NCBI GenBank assembly: GCA_963854735.1
Contig: OY978110.1
Coordinates: forward strand, 1-49,038
Length of the DNA stretch: 49,038 nt
From: Marvania coccoides
Taxonomy: Eukaryota; Chlorophyta; Trebouxiophyceae; Chlorellales; Chlorellaceae
Direction of reading: 5' to 3'
The notes under the pieces were generated by a model that worked only from the letters and a program-made list of their open reading frames with translations, made no database searches and had not been told where the DNA came from. A program made the position numbers and the translations under genes. Shown piece by piece: positions 1 through 8,432 of this stretch; the stretch's first letter is position 1; every line of letters starts with the position of its first letter.

Positions 1-74
1 GTCTAGATAGCTCAGTTGGTTAGAGCAAAGGACTGAAAATCCTTGTGTCGTGGGTTCAATTCCCTCTCTAGACA
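1..74 (+). tRNA. trnF: tRNA-Phe (GAA)
   Basis: Full cloverleaf. The acceptor GTCTAGA pairs with TCTAGAC, and the anticodon loop CTGAAAA gives GAA. It begins at the first base of the window. A mutated copy of its 3' third lies inverted near 19967-19998. Confidence 0.95.
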
Positions 75-81
75 ACTCTTT

Positions 82-166
82 GGATGAGTGTCTGAGTGGT
101 CGAAGGTATCGGTCTTGAAAACCGACATACTGTAAAGTATCAGAGGTTCGAATCCTCTCTCATCCG
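82..166 (+). tRNA. trnS(uga): tRNA-Ser (TGA)
   Basis: Class II tRNA with a long variable arm. The acceptor GGATGAG pairs with CTCATCC, and the anticodon loop CTTGAAA gives TGA. All stems pair. It follows trnF by 7 bases. A second, slightly mutated copy lies on the minus strand at 19882-19966, and this one is the better-paired. Confidence 0.95.
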
Positions 167-218
167 GTATAAATATTAACAAATTTTTGGAGTAATCTCA
201 AAAAAAAAAGTCATTTAA

Positions 219-886
219 AGTGCTAACTTTAATTTCATTTTAAAAAAATCAAAAACATTAGAAAAAGGTGCTATTGTGTATTTTGATATCACTTCAAAAA
301 TCACTCATTTTTTTATATATAATCCAATTATTTTTGGAATAACTTTTCTAATAGGTTACTATTTATTTGTTATTCATTCTATAGAAATCAAAAGTCTTGT
401 TGCTCTACTAAAAGCAGGTGTTGGGATATCTACAAGTTTAAAGTGTATAAGTTTCCCTGTGAAAATATATGTAATATTTATTGAATTACTTACTCATTTA
501 GTAATTAATAATATATTCTTAGCAGCTACAGAAACTGTTTCTAATGCTATGAAAGAAAAATATGGTGAGACGGTTTTAAAAGATCGTGGATATGATGATA
601 TTTCAAACCTATTTATGAGAAGTTTCGTACTTTTTGTAGTTTTTTTTTTGCTGGTCTTACTATAGAAATAATTGAGTACGAGAAAACAAAAATTATATTG
701 AAAAAATGGGAAAATACTCAACTAAGGGCACTTGATTGGGATGAAATTAACATGAAAGAACTCTTGAAAGTAAATAGATAACTAACGATTTTACCTTCAT
801 TTACAAAAATACCAATGCCAGATGTTTTGGGTCATCAAACCCTTAGAAATATAATAAATACTGCTTTATCTGCTAAATCCAATTAA
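219..886 (+). pseudogene. Decayed copy of the unknown membrane-protein family (family orf, copy 1)
   Basis: A reading frame is open from 219 and has no ATG; the first usable start is GTG at 276. It encodes two or three hydrophobic segments, then the family motif EKYGETVLKDRGY, and stops at TAG 663-665. Just before that stop is a run of ten T (640-649). Beyond it, another frame continues the alignment to the related copy at 34709-35317 (TKIILKKW, ELLKVN, IPMPDVL, RNIINTALS) up to TAA 884-886, but it is broken by TAA at 779-781. The gene therefore carries a probable one-base slip in the T run plus a nonsense codon, and it lacks the N-terminus of the full-length member at 15551-16255. It lies directly after trnF-trnS, the same arrangement as the inverted copy near 19.1-20.0 kb. 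Function is unknown. Confidence 0.75.
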
Positions 887-995
887 TGCTCCTTTTCAAG
901 TATTTGAAAATCCCTTTATTTTCAAATAGCTTTATAAAAAGAGATGCTTTCTATTGCTCTGCAATTATGAATGGCTTTATCATTATTAAATAATA

Positions 996-1068
996 GGGTA
1001 TTTAGCTCAGTTGGTAGAGCAACTCGCTTACAACGAGAAGGTCAGTGGTTCGAGTCCACTATTACCTA
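996..1068 (+). tRNA. trnV: tRNA-Val (TAC)
   Basis: Cloverleaf with anticodon loop CTTACAA (TAC) and canonical D and T arms (GTGGTTCGAGTCCAC). The acceptor GGGTATT pairs with ATTACCT, with a terminal G-U and one internal mismatch. Confidence 0.93.
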
Positions 1069-1093
1069 AGTTAATATTTAATTCTTAAAAATA

Positions 1094-1176
1094 GCGGGTG
1101 TGGTGGAATTGGCAGACACACCAGATTTAGGCTCTGGAGATGAATAATCTTGCGGGTTCAAGTCCTGCCACCCGTA
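1094..1176 (+). tRNA. trnL(uag): tRNA-Leu (TAG)
   Basis: Class II tRNA. The acceptor GCGGGTG pairs with CACCCGT, the anticodon stem-loop is CCAGA-TTTAGGC-TCTGG (TAG), and the T arm is intact. Confidence 0.94.
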
Positions 1177-1196
1177 TTTTTTTCGATTAGTCAGAA

Positions 1197-1266
1197 GATT
1201 TCTAGCATATTTTTGGCATATTTCTAAGAAATATGCCAAAAATATGAAAGAAAATATGAAAGAAAA
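1197..1266. repeat. Family A palindromic repeat
   Basis: Inverted repeat around TTTCTAAGAAA whose arms are built from the words CATATTT, TTGGCATA and CTTTCATA. It fills the gap between trnL and trnS. Family A denotes this class of hairpin throughout the window. Confidence 0.85.
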
Positions 1267-1268
1267 AT

Positions 1269-1356
1269 GGAAGAATGGCTGAGTGGCTGAAGGCACTGGT
1301 TTGCTAAATCAGCGTACAATACTTTTGTACCATGGGTTCAAATCCCATTTCTTCCG
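1269..1356 (+). tRNA. trnS(gcu): tRNA-Ser (GCT)
   Basis: Class II tRNA. The acceptor GGAAGAA pairs with TTCTTCC, the anticodon loop TTGCTAA gives GCT, and there is a long variable arm. Confidence 0.94.
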
Positions 1357-1472
1357 GAATTTTCTTAATTCTTTTATATTTCTGGCATATAAAAGAATTA
1401 AATTATCCATAGAAGTAAGTATTTTTAATTTCTTAAAAATTGAAAACTAGTATTTATTGATACACATTCTAT

Positions 1473-1545
1473 GGGGACGTAGTTCAGTAGGAAGAACGCA
1501 TGCTTTGCACGCATGATGTCACCGGTTCGAGTCCGGTCGTTTCCA
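1473..1545 (+). tRNA. trnA: tRNA-Ala (TGC)
   Basis: The acceptor GGGGACG pairs with CGTTTCC (two G-U pairs). The anticodon stem CATGC/GCATG encloses TTTGCAC, giving TGC. Confidence 0.94.
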
Positions 1546-1569
1546 ATTTATTAAAAAATATAAATTTTT

Positions 1570-2142
1570 ATGGCTGAAAATTATGCAAAATCTTTAGTTC
1601 AATTGCTTCCAAAATGGATTTCTCGTTATGTATTTCATAAAAATGAAACTATTATATATGTTTATCCAGAATTTTTAGAAAACTTTCTTTGTTTTTTAAG
1701 GGATCATCTAAATACACAATATAAAGTACTTATAGATATTACAGCAATAGATTACCCTAATCAAAATGAAAGATTTGAAGTAGTTTATAATTTATTAAGT
1801 GTAGAATATAACTTTCGAATTCGAATTAAAACATGTGTTGATGAAATTACTCCTTTAAATTCATGTACAAATTTATATTCATCTGCTGGATGGTGGGAAC
1901 GTGAAGTTTGGGATATGTTTGGAATATTTTTTACAGGACATCCTGATTTACGTCGAATTTTAACTGATTATGGATTTCAAGGGCACCCACTTCGTAAAGA
2001 TTTTCCTTTAACAGGATATACAGAAGTTCGATATGATGATTCTGAAAAACGTGTAGTTACTGAATCGCTTGAGTTATCTCAAGAATTCCGATATTTTGAT
2101 TTTTCAAGTCCATGGGATCAAATCGAAAAATCTTCTTCATAA
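1570..2142 (+). CDS. nad9: NADH dehydrogenase subunit 9 (complex I 30 kDa)
   Basis: This 190-aa protein of the NuoC/30-kDa family belongs to the hydrophilic peripheral arm of complex I on the matrix side, where NADH electrons pass towards ubiquinone. The family signature WEREVWDMFG is at residues 109-118, followed by DLRRILTDYGF and GHPLRKDFPL at about 126-147. Length is typical of algal mitochondrial Nad9. There are no membrane segments, as expected. It starts at ATG 1570, 24 bases after trnA, and ends a few bases before the 27-bp tandem array. No nearby nad genes suggest an operon, so it may share a transcript with the preceding tRNA cluster. Confidence 0.97.
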   Translation: MAENYAKSLVQLLPKWISRYVFHKNETIIYVYPEFLENFLCFLRDHLNTQYKVLIDITAIDYPNQNERFEVVYNLLSVEYNFRIRIKTCVDEITPLNSCTNLYSSAGWWEREVWDMFGIFFTGHPDLRRILTDYGFQGHPLRKDFPLTGYTEVRYDDSEKRVVTESLELSQEFRYFDFSSPWDQIEKSSS

Positions 2143-2146
2143 TTCA

Positions 2147-2569
2147 TCTTTGTAAGAAGTAAGGTACATTCTTACTTTGTAAGAAGTAAGGTACATTCTT
2201 ACTTTGTAAGAAGTAAGGTACATTCTTACTTTGTAAGAAGTAAGGTACATTCTTACTTTGTAAGAAGTAAGGTACATTCTTACTTTGTAAGAAGTAAGGT
2301 ACATTCTTACTTTGTAAGAAGTAAGGTACATTCTTACTTTGTAAGAAGTAAGGTACATTCTTACTTTGTAAGAAGTAAGGTACATTCTTACTTTGTAAGA
2401 AGTAAGGTACATTCTTACTTTGTAAGAAGTAAGGTACATTCTTACTTTGTAAGAAGTAAGGTACATTCTTACTTTGTAAGAAGTAAGGTACATTCTTACT
2501 TTGTAAGAAGTAAGGTACATTCTTACTTTGTAAGAAGTAAGGTACATTCTTACTTTGTAAGAAGTAAGG
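2147..2569. repeat. 27-bp tandem repeat array (about 15.6 copies)
   Basis: A 27-bp unit (CTTTGTAAGAAGTAAGGTAC plus ATTCTTA) repeats head to tail about 15.6 times with no visible differences between copies. It fills the space between nad9 and trnH, and the last copy runs into the first bases of trnH. Because 27 is divisible by three, the minus strand is open through the whole array (repeating MYLTSYKVR), which is a by-product and not a gene. Single units or half-units occur elsewhere, for example at 32280-32360, and in frame inside rps3 and rps4. Confidence 0.97.
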
Positions 2570-2643
2570 GCGGGTATAACTTAATCGGTTAAAGTGTCAG
2601 ACTGTGACTCTGAAAACACGGGTTCAAGTCCCGTTATTCGCCG
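2569..2643 (+). tRNA. trnH: tRNA-His (GTG)
   Basis: The acceptor GGCGGGT pairs with ATTCGCC, and the anticodon loop CTGTGAC gives GTG. A G precedes position 1 (2568), as needed for the extra 5' G of tRNA-His. The array repeat ends at its 5' edge. Confidence 0.93.
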
Positions 2644-2647
2644 GTTT

Positions 2648-2718
2648 GCGGATATAGATTAATGGTAAATTTTCTGCCTTCCAAGCAGACTATATGGGTT
2701 CGAATCCCATTATCCGCT
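2648..2718 (+). tRNA. trnG(ucc): tRNA-Gly (TCC)
   Basis: The acceptor GCGGATA pairs with TATCCGC, and the anticodon stem TCTGC/GCAGA encloses CTTCCAA (TCC). Confidence 0.94.
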
Positions 2719-2737
2719 AAATACCTTATTAAAGTAA

Positions 2738-2842
2738 CTACTAGAGTATTTGTGCTGCTGGTCATTTTGGCTACTTTAGTATTTGGTAATTTTATCACCC
2801 AAGGTGTTTGTGCTACTGGTGATACTATCTGATACTATCACC
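2738..2842. repeat. Family E repeat (GGTGAT type)
   Basis: Two imperfect copies of a short stem-forming sequence (ATCACCCA-AGG-GCTACTGGTGAT type) lie between trnG and trnP. Related copies are at 27121-27187 and 40603-40673. Confidence 0.6.
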
Positions 2843-2916
2843 CAGGGTATAGCGCAGTCCGGTAGCGTACTTGTTTTGGGAACAAGTGGTCGCAGGTTCA
2901 AATCCTGCTACCCTGA
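2843..2916 (+). tRNA. trnP: tRNA-Pro (TGG)
   Basis: The acceptor CAGGGTA pairs with TACCCTG, and the anticodon stem CTTGT/ACAAG encloses TTTGGGA (TGG). Confidence 0.95.
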
Positions 2917-2960
2917 GTTTTTGATATTGTCTCTATTTATATTATTTCTACAATAAATTT

Positions 2961-3015
2961 TAAATAAATTAAAGTAAAACTTTTTGTATACAAAAGTTTT
3001 ACTTTAATTTATTTA
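2961..3015. terminator. Long hairpin between convergent trnP and rps11
   Basis: An inverted repeat with arms of about 24 bases around GTATAC; the right arm includes the rps11 stop codon. It sits where a plus-strand and a minus-strand block converge, so it may define RNA 3' ends in both directions. The role is inferred. Confidence 0.6.
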
Positions 3016-3381
3016 AATGCGACGTTTTTTTGAAGGTCGACATCCATTATGAGAAACGGGTGTTTGTTCTATAATTTGAAGAAGTAAAAGGTTTGATTTT
3101 AAAAAACTTCGAAGAGAACTTTCTTTTCCATACCCAAGACCTTTAAGTTTGACAACAACAGAAGAATACCCTAAACTTAATGCTTTTGCAGCTACTTGTT
3201 CAGCAACAGCTTGTGCAGCATAAGGAGTCGATTTTCTTGAATTTTTAAACCCTAAAAGTCCTGTAGATGCACAAAATTTTGTATTTCCTTGAAAATCTGT
3301 TAATGTGATAATAGTATTATTTTTTGTGCTCAAAATATGAATAATTCCTTTTTGATTAAATTTTTTTAAATATTTTAACAT
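3013..3381 (-). CDS. rps11: Ribosomal protein S11, small subunit
   Basis: This 122-aa S11 protein of the mitochondrial small subunit platform binds rRNA near the mRNA exit. The central block ASTGLLGFKNSRKSTPYAAQ is followed by AVAEQVAAKAL, and the C-terminus TPVSHNGCRPSKKRRI is the family signature with its basic tail. It is last in the minus-strand cluster rpl5-rpl6-rps13-rps11, which keeps the bacterial spc/alpha operon order with several genes lost. It is 8 bases from rps13, so co-transcription is likely. Confidence 0.97.
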   Translation of the reverse strand: MLKYLKKFNQKGIIHILSTKNNTIITLTDFQGNTKFCASTGLLGFKNSRKSTPYAAQAVAEQVAAKALSLGYSSVVVKLKGLGYGKESSLRSFLKSNLLLLQIIEQTPVSHNGCRPSKKRRI

Positions 3382-3389
3382 TTTTTTAA

Positions 3390-3758
3390 TTAATTTTTAG
3401 AGAGTTGAAAAGATTTTTTTAATTTTCGAACTGTTTGACTATTTCCATGAGTTTTTTGTCCACGAACAGGTAATCCATCTATATGACGAAATCCTCTATA
3501 AGTCCCAATTTTGATCAAACGATGAATATTTTGTAATTGTGTTCTTTTTCTCTCAATTCCTATTTCATAATTTTGAAGAATAAAATTATTAAGGCGATCT
3601 ATTTCTGTATCAGTTAATTGATTTAATCGTATTTGTGAACTAATACCTAATTCATCACAAATTTGCGAACATTGAAAAGTACCTAAGCCATAAATTTTAG
3701 TTAAAGCTTGCACCACTTTTTTTTTAGTATTTAAATGAGTATTTAATAAGTAAATCAT
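3390..3758 (-). CDS. rps13: Ribosomal protein S13, small subunit
   Basis: This 122-aa S13 protein contacts the head of the small subunit and the P-site tRNA. The N-terminal helix-two-turn-helix region contains KIYGLGTFQCSQICDELGI. The C-terminal signature GFRHIDGLPVRGQKTHGNSQ is followed by TVRKLKK, the basic tRNA-contacting extension. It is 7 bases downstream of rpl6 and 8 bases upstream of rps11 in the same cluster. Confidence 0.97.
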   Translation of the reverse strand: MIYLLNTHLNTKKKVVQALTKIYGLGTFQCSQICDELGISSQIRLNQLTDTEIDRLNNFILQNYEIGIERKRTQLQNIHRLIKIGTYRGFRHIDGLPVRGQKTHGNSQTVRKLKKSFQLSKN

Positions 3759-3765
3759 AAAATAT

Positions 3766-4305
3766 TTATTTTCGTTTTCCAGTTTTTAGATGTATTTTTT
3801 CAGTACTAAGACGAATTCCTTTTCCTTTATAAACTGAAGGTTTTTTTAAATTTCTTAATATACTTGCAATTTGTGTGACTTGATTCTTTTCTATACCAAA
3901 TAAACAAATTTCTGTAGGATCTAATAAAAATACCTTAACTGATGAAGGAATAGTATACATTATATCATGACTATATCCTAATTTAAAAATTAAAGTATTA
4001 TTTTCTAAAGATGCACGATATCCTATTCCTATAATTTTTAAATAAACTAAAAATCCACGAGTCACTCCTTGTATTTTATTTAAAAGAAGTTTTTTTAGTA
4101 ATCCGGACCAAGCTTTAGATGAACTCATTACTTTTAAACTATGAGTTTGACTTTCAAAATGGAAAGCGTTAGTACCTAAAATATCTATTTTTTCTAAATT
4201 TAACCCAGTAGAACCTAATGGACCTGATAATAAAAGAATATTTTTTTGTATATTTACTTGAATAGATTCAGGTAGTTGTATTTCAAATGTATAATAAGTA
4301 TTCAT
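3766..4305 (-). CDS. rpl6: Ribosomal protein L6, large subunit
   Basis: This 179-aa L6 protein binds 23S rRNA near the sarcin-ricin loop. It has the two tandem L6 folds. The middle GIGYRASLENNTLIFKLGYS and the C-terminal KPSVYKGKGIRL with KTGKRK at the end are characteristic. The length is close to bacterial L6. It starts at ATG 4305, and a three-armed hairpin separates it from rpl5. Confidence 0.96.
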   Translation of the reverse strand: MNTYYTFEIQLPESIQVNIQKNILLLSGPLGSTGLNLEKIDILGTNAFHFESQTHSLKVMSSSKAWSGLLKKLLLNKIQGVTRGFLVYLKIIGIGYRASLENNTLIFKLGYSHDIMYTIPSSVKVFLLDPTEICLFGIEKNQVTQIASILRNLKKPSVYKGKGIRLSTEKIHLKTGKRK

Positions 4306-4377
4306 ATAATTTTTTTTTCTTTTGTTGTACTATTTCTATTATAAATGTATACTAAAATATTGTAGATCTTATAAAAA

Positions 4378-4487
4378 AATGACAGTTTTCCTTTTTAAGA
4401 ATGTACCTTTTCAAGGAAGCTACCTTCTTGAAAAGTATATAGATACCTTTTCAAGGAATAGAATTCTTGAAAATGAAAACTGTCATT
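4378..4487. repeat. Three-armed hairpin between rpl5 and rpl6 (family C)
   Basis: The outer stem AATGACAGTTTTC / GAAAACTGTCATT encloses two hairpins of the CCTTTTCAAGG...CTTGAAAAG type, one centred on AAGCTACCTT and one on AATAGAATT. The same two inner hairpins with the same linker occur at 39494-39565 in the opposite order. Family C denotes this TTTTCAAG/CTTGAAAA class. Confidence 0.8.
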
Positions 4488-4497
4488 TATTCGAGTA

Positions 4498-5058
4498 TTA
4501 GTAAGGTAATTGATATGCACTTAAAAGTAAAGATAATGTCTTTGGATGAGATCGAGAAATTGAAATATTTAAGTTAAACCCTCGGAAATTTTGAAAATAT
4601 TCAAAATGATTTTCTAATTGTGGAAATGTTAAAACATTAGAAATTCCAAAAGAAAAAGAAGATTTATTTTTAGTACTTTTTTCAAAAAATCCTGAAAAAT
4701 CACGAATACGTGGAAGATAAATACTTGTAAATATATTTAAAAATTTATATAATTGTTTTTTACGAAGAGTGACTTTACATCCTAAAATTTGATTTTCACG
4801 AATTTTAAAAGATGCTAAAGATTTTTTAGCACATGTAAATTTAGCTTTTTGACCTGTTAAAAATTCAAAGCCTAAAAGTGGAGAAATTAAATTTTTTCTA
4901 TCAAGTGCATAAAGACTTGAACTTGAATTTAATACAATTTTTTCTAAATAAGGTATTTCAAAAAAAGAATTACAATTAGTTTTTAAAAGAAAATCTTGAG
5001 TAATTATAGAATTATAATAATTATTTAATCTTTTAGAATTGGTAGATATCATAAGCAT
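4498..5058 (-). CDS. rpl5: Ribosomal protein L5, large subunit
   Basis: This 186-aa L5 protein binds 5S rRNA in the large-subunit central protuberance. The genome also encodes a 5S rRNA (5943-6052), so its partner is present. Characteristic blocks are LTGQKAKFTCAKKSLASFKI, GCKVTLRKKQLYKFL and LPRIRDFSGF. The N-terminus carries a short basic extension. It is first in the rpl5-rpl6-rps13-rps11 block. rps14, often found right after rpl5, has moved to 43599-43898. Confidence 0.96.
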   Translation of the reverse strand: MLMISTNSKRLNNYYNSIITQDFLLKTNCNSFFEIPYLEKIVLNSSSSLYALDRKNLISPLLGFEFLTGQKAKFTCAKKSLASFKIRENQILGCKVTLRKKQLYKFLNIFTSIYLPRIRDFSGFFEKSTKNKSSFSFGISNVLTFPQLENHFEYFQNFRGFNLNISISRSHPKTLSLLLSAYQLPY

Positions 5059-5416
5059 TATACTTTTTTTTAATTTATAGAAAAGAGAATAATAAAATAT
5101 TCTTTTTTAGAAATAGAGTAGTTTTTCTAAAAAATTCTTTTGTCTATCTATATGATATGCAAAGAAATAATTTTCTCTTTTTTTAGATTTTACCTTACTT
5201 ATTCCTATTTACTTCTCCTTTTTAAGCAGAAAACTCTCCTTTTTAAGTATTTAAAAATACTTACTTCATCATATTTCTTTCATATTTTCTTTCATATTTC
5301 TAAGAAATATGCCAAAATATGCTAGAAATATGAAAGAATAAAAAGTAAGAATATACGTTTTCAAGCAGAAAAATCACCATTTTAGGAATTTAAAAATCTT
5401 TTTGTATACTATTTCA
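5059..5416. repeat. Divergent spacer with family C and family A repeats
   Basis: A spacer between divergently transcribed rpl5 and trnE. It holds imperfect TTTTTAAG/AAAATACTT repeats (5215-5265, 5345-5395) and a family A palindrome at about 5270-5336. Being divergent, it is a logical place for promoters, but no conserved promoter motif was recognised. Confidence 0.65.
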
Positions 5417-5488
5417 GTCCCTTTCGTCTAGAGGTTAGGACATTGCCTTTTCAAGGCAAGAACACGGGTTCGATTCCCGTAGGGGATA
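5417..5488 (+). tRNA. trnE: tRNA-Glu (TTC)
   Basis: The anticodon stem TTGCC/GGCAA encloses TTTTCAA (TTC), with T arm CGGGTTCGATTCCCG. The acceptor GTCCCTT pairs with AGGGGAT, with G-U pairs. Confidence 0.94.
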
Positions 5489-5523
5489 CCATATTTAAAC
5501 GTACCTTCTGATTATTCTTACAT

Positions 5524-5608
5524 TTTATTTCTATCATATTTTGGCATATTTTCTTTCATATTTCTTAGAAATATGCCAAAAATATGCCAAAATATGATAG
5601 AAATAAGT
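5524..5608. repeat. Family A palindromic repeat
   Basis: A long inverted repeat between trnE and atp9. The outer arms TATTTCTATCATATTTTGGC and their complement match over several words; the centre is TTTCTTAGAAA. Confidence 0.85.
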
Positions 5609-5688
5609 AAGAAGTACGAATGTACCCTTTAAAAAAATAAGAATAGAAATATTCTTCGCTATATTCTATTTCAAAAATTACAAAATAA

Positions 5689-5928
<240 letters not shown>

Positions 5929-5942
5929 AAAATTTATATAGT

Positions 5943-6052
5943 CTTGATTCTTAAAATGAATAAGATCCACCCGAACCCTTTTCGAATTCGACTTGTGAAA
6001 GTATTCATTCCTATATGTACTGCTTTTTGTGGGAGACGTAGTGTGAGTCAAG
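5943..6052 (+). rRNA. rrn5: 5S ribosomal RNA
   Basis: The terminal stem CTTGATTC / GAGTCAAG encloses the hallmark 5S region: CCACCCGAACC, then TTCGAATTCGACTTGTGAAA (equivalent to the bacterial CCGAACTCGGAAGTGAAA loop), and a GGGAGACGTAG-like 3' domain. At 110 nt it is close to the usual 5S length. A 67-codon open frame over the same bases is a by-product. It partners Rpl5 in the central protuberance. Confidence 0.85.
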
Positions 6053-6120
6053 AATATACCTATAAAATAGTATTAAATTCTATATTTTATAAAGATTCCA
6101 TCTTTTTTGAAGAACTCTAT

Positions 6121-6262
6121 AAAAGTAAAATTTTTCATGTCAGATAAAGTCTGAATAATTGCATCTTACTTTGAAAAAAGTAAGCAGCAATTCATGAGAG
6201 TTCAGAGAACTTTATAAAGATTTTATCTTTCATGAGTCAAAGTATTTCTAAATCCGTGAAAA
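6121..6262. repeat. Family B compound hairpins
   Basis: Concatenated small hairpins: CAGA(T)AAAGTCTG, then AATAATTGCATCTTAC...GTAAG-CAGCAATTCATG, then GAGAGTTCAGAGAACTTT and ATAAAGATTTTATCTTTCATG. Family B denotes this modular class throughout the window. Confidence 0.8.
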
Positions 6263-6263
6263 A

Positions 6264-6336
6264 GGCGGAATAGTTCAGTCGGTAGAACAGTGGAATCATA
6301 ATCCATAAGTCGTGGGTTCAAGTCCCCCTTCCGTCA
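6264..6336 (+). tRNA. trnM: tRNA-Met (CAT), probably elongator
   Basis: The acceptor GGCGGAA pairs with TTCCGTC, including a paired 1-72 position, which argues for the elongator. The anticodon loop ATCATAA gives CAT. The other two CAT tRNAs fit initiator Met (45033-45106) and Ile (47626-47698). Confidence 0.88.
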
Positions 6337-6355
6337 GAAATAATTTATTAGTACT

Positions 6356-6470
6356 TTTTTTCGATGTATCATTGGAAGTAGAATAATTGCATCTTATTTT
6401 TTAAAAAAATAAGATACCATTCATTGCAGACAGAGTCTGAATAATGGGTTTACCATTCATTGAGTGATTT
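6356..6470. repeat. Family B compound hairpins upstream of rnl
   Basis: Contains AATAATTGCATCTTATTTTT...ATACCATTCATT, GCAGACAGAGTCTGAATAAT and GGGTTTACCATTCATT modules just before the large rRNA. Confidence 0.75.
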
Positions 6471-6948
6471 AAATTATTTGAATAAATAAAAAAAAGAAAA
6501 TAAAAATTAAGAACATTTAATGGATGCCTAGACAGAAGATTTAAAGGACGTTAAACAAAACGAAACGCCATAGGAAGGTCACCCTGTGATCTATGGATTT
6601 CCTCTGAGGAAACTCACAATTTTAAACAACCTAGTGAACTGAAACATCTAAGTAACTAGAGGAAAAAAAATCAACCGAGATTTCGTAAGTAGTGGTGAGC
6701 GAAAGCGAAAAAGGCCTATAATTTTCAAAAAAAATTCAAATCTTTTCATATGGTTGGAAAACCAAGCCAAAGAAGGTGATAGCCCTGTTAAAGATTATTT
6801 TTTGAAAAACAAATAAGTTGTAAAGCATTAGTAATGTAATGGTTTACAGAATAAGATATTTATCTTATTGTAAAGCGAGTAAATCGAGATACTTAACTTG
6901 TTTGAACAAAGGGGGACCACCCTCTAAGCCTAAATATAGTCTTCTGAT

Positions 6949-6984
<36 letters not shown>

Positions 6985-8112
6985 AGACCCCTAAATAGGG
7001 AGTGAAATAGATTCCTGAAATTGAATGTTTACAAGCAGTCGGAGCTTTTGTCTTTTTATTTAGTAGATGAAAGTGACGGCGTACCTTTTGCATAATGGGT
7101 CAGCGAGTAAATAAAAACAGCGAGCTTAAGCAAAAAAGCGGAGGCCTAGAAAATTCAAGTTCGAATAGAGCGAAGAAAGTTGTTTTTATTTGACCCGAAA
7201 CCAAGTGATCTATTCATGAACAGGTTGAAAAAATATTAAACTATTTTGGAGGACCGAACTCACGTCTGTGGCAATAGGCGGAGATGATTTGTGAATAGGG
7301 GTGAAAAGCCAATCGAACTTGGAAATAGCTGGTTTTCTGCGAAATATATTGAGGTATAGCGTATAGTAGACTACTACGGGGTAGAGCACTCGTTGGGTGA
7401 AGGGGGCCCAAAGCCTTACTAAGTCCAAAGAAACTCCGAATACGTTTTAGTTTTTTCTATGCAGGCAGACTTTGGGCGCGAAGGTCCAAAGTCGAAAGGG
7501 AAACAACCCAGATCGAACGCTAAGGTTCCAAAGCATTCTCTAAGTGGGAAAGGAAGTTTTGAAGCTTTAACAACCAGGAAGTAGGCTTGGAAGCAGCCAT
7601 CTTATAATGAAAGCGTAATAGCTCACTGGTCTATGCTTCAAAGCGCCGAAAATGTATCGGAGCTCAAGAGAATCACCGAAGCGGCGGCTCTTGAAATTTT
7701 AATTTCGAGAGGGTAGCAGAACGTTCTGTAAATTGAAAAAGATCAAGTGTAAACTTGTATTGAAGATATCAGAAGTGAGAATGCTGACATGAGTAACGTA
7801 AAATCATGTGAAAATCATGATCGTCGAAAGTTCTAGGGTTTCTACACACTGGAAATCAGTGTAGAGGTATTCGGTCCCTAAGAGAAAAGTGAGAACTTCT
7901 TCTTAATGGGTATCTTTTTTAGTGACGATTTTCGAAGAGTTTTAGAATCTTTATTGGATTTAGGGTCTAAAATCATCAAAATCCAGGAAATAGCTAAAGA
8001 AAATGAAAACCGTACTTAAACCGACACGGGTGAACAGGTGGAATTCCACTAAGACGAAGAGAGAATTCTATTGAAGGAACTCGGCAAATTGTCTCCGTAA
8101 CTTCGGGATAAG

Positions 8113-8195
8113 GAGAACTAGAGGATATTTTTGGCATATTTCTTTCATATTTTCTTAGAAAATATGCTAGAAATATGAAAGAATTTTCAAATTCT
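8113..8195. repeat. Family A palindrome inside an rnl exon
   Basis: GGCATATTTCTTTCATATTT...AAATATGCTAGAAATATGAAAG around TTTTCTTAGAAAA. It is inserted in a variable segment of rnl, shortly before the conserved ACTGTTTATTAAAAACACAG stretch. Confidence 0.85.
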
Positions 8196-8282
8196 TGAAA
8201 AAGCAATAAACTCTAGTGACACAAAATAGGGGGTGGCGACTGTTTATTAAAAACACAGGACTCTGCAAAGTAGAAATACAAC

Positions 8283-8314
<32 letters not shown>

Positions 8315-8432
8315 ACTTAACATGAGAGGTCTCATAAAATTTAGTATTTATGCAAGCATAAATACTAATATTATTACAGCTTCAACTCGAAAGTCCAGTA
8401 AACGGCGGCTGTAACTCTGACAGTCCTAAGGT

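Noticed and set aside
2137..2547. A 136-codon minus-strand frame of repeating MYLTSYKVR
   Set aside because: It is the reverse reading of the 27-bp tandem array; open only because 27 is divisible by three, with no start context or homology.
2147..2569. Possible CRISPR array
   Set aside because: Repeats are contiguous 27-bp units with no unique spacers and no cas genes; the setting is mitochondrial.
5944..6147. A 67-codon frame beginning MILKMNKIHPNPF, resembling the S3 N-terminus
   Set aside because: The DNA matches 5S rRNA landmarks and has a closing terminal stem; the peptide is a by-product.
6893..8206. Several minus-strand frames of 66-72 codons over rnl
   Set aside because: They lie on conserved rRNA sequence and have no protein-like features.
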